6,250 nucleotides of DNA from an uncultured Ktedonobacteraceae bacterium (GTDB taxonomy: Bacteria > Chloroflexota > Ktedonobacteria > Ktedonobacterales > Ktedonobacteraceae). Location: assembly GCA_955652655.1 (NCBI GenBank), contig CATPCK010000750.1, positions 1 to 6,250 of the forward strand, written 5' to 3'. The notes beneath the pieces are model-generated. The model saw only the letters and a program-made list of their open reading frames with translations, made no database searches and was not told where the DNA came from. A program made the position numbers and the translations under genes. This document shows positions 6,222-6,250 of the stretch, piece after piece (the first letter of the stretch is position 1; each line of letters opens with the position of its first letter).

Positions 6222-6250
6222 ATGTACCAGTTTTCCCTGTCGATAGAAGA
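6222..6250 (+). CDS. Possible 5' end of a gene running off the right edge
   Basis: An ATG at 6222 opens a frame reading MYQFSLSIE with no stop before the window ends. It lies about 115 bases downstream of the extended -10 at 6093-6098. There is no clear Shine-Dalgarno; GTGAT at 6214-6218 could pair weakly with the 16S rRNA 3' end. Nine codons are too few to identify a product. The start does not resemble dxr, which follows cdsA in some bacteria. Leftward frames are also open here, so the coding strand is uncertain. Confidence 0.2.

Overview
This window looks like the chromosome of a free-living bacterium of middling GC content. It carries a conserved translation/envelope housekeeping cluster in the order rpsB - tsf - pyrH - frr - uppS - cdsA, all on the + strand. 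A divergently transcribed ABC-transporter ATPase lies on the left. Several traits fit a Chloroflexota (Ktedonobacteria-like) source: a short Thermus-type EF-Ts, S2 and UMP kinase sequences closer to the Bacillus than the E. coli type, an acidic proline-rich tail on S2, and short dispersed repeats containing GTAGGGGC. That assignment is inference and not proven here.

Layout. Positions 5-54 hold a long near-perfect inverted repeat that abuts the stop codon of the minus-strand ABC ATPase (55-726). Positions 727-1008 are a divergent regulatory region with a plausible minus-strand promoter for the ATPase, two small inverted repeats, a good + strand promoter (943-971) and a duplicated Shine-Dalgarno motif ahead of rpsB. 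rpsB (1009-1890, TTG start) is separated from tsf (2145-2750) by about 250 bases that can fold strongly and contain weak promoter-like sequences. pyrH (2846-3604) and frr (3676-4233) follow, with a 27-base dispersed repeat lying between them next to the frr ribosome-binding site. frr, uppS (4237-5055) and cdsA (5060-5971) are packed 3 to 4 bases apart and are almost certainly co-transcribed and translationally coupled. The last 279 bases hold two more copies of the repeat family, a G-rich run, and an extended -10 promoter pointing out of the window.

Together the genes link ribosome construction (S2), elongation (EF-Ts), ribosome recycling (RRF), pyrimidine nucleotide supply (UMP kinase), the lipid carrier for peptidoglycan (undecaprenyl diphosphate synthase) and phospholipid precursor synthesis (CDP-diacylglycerol synthase). 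This is a well-known bacterial growth cluster.

I found no sign of a new defence system, mobile island or novel enzyme. The observations most worth checking are non-coding: the dispersed repeat at the frr start, the GCGGGAGG-containing structures on both sides of rpsB, the double Shine-Dalgarno at the rpsB TTG start, and the long palindrome after the ABC gene.
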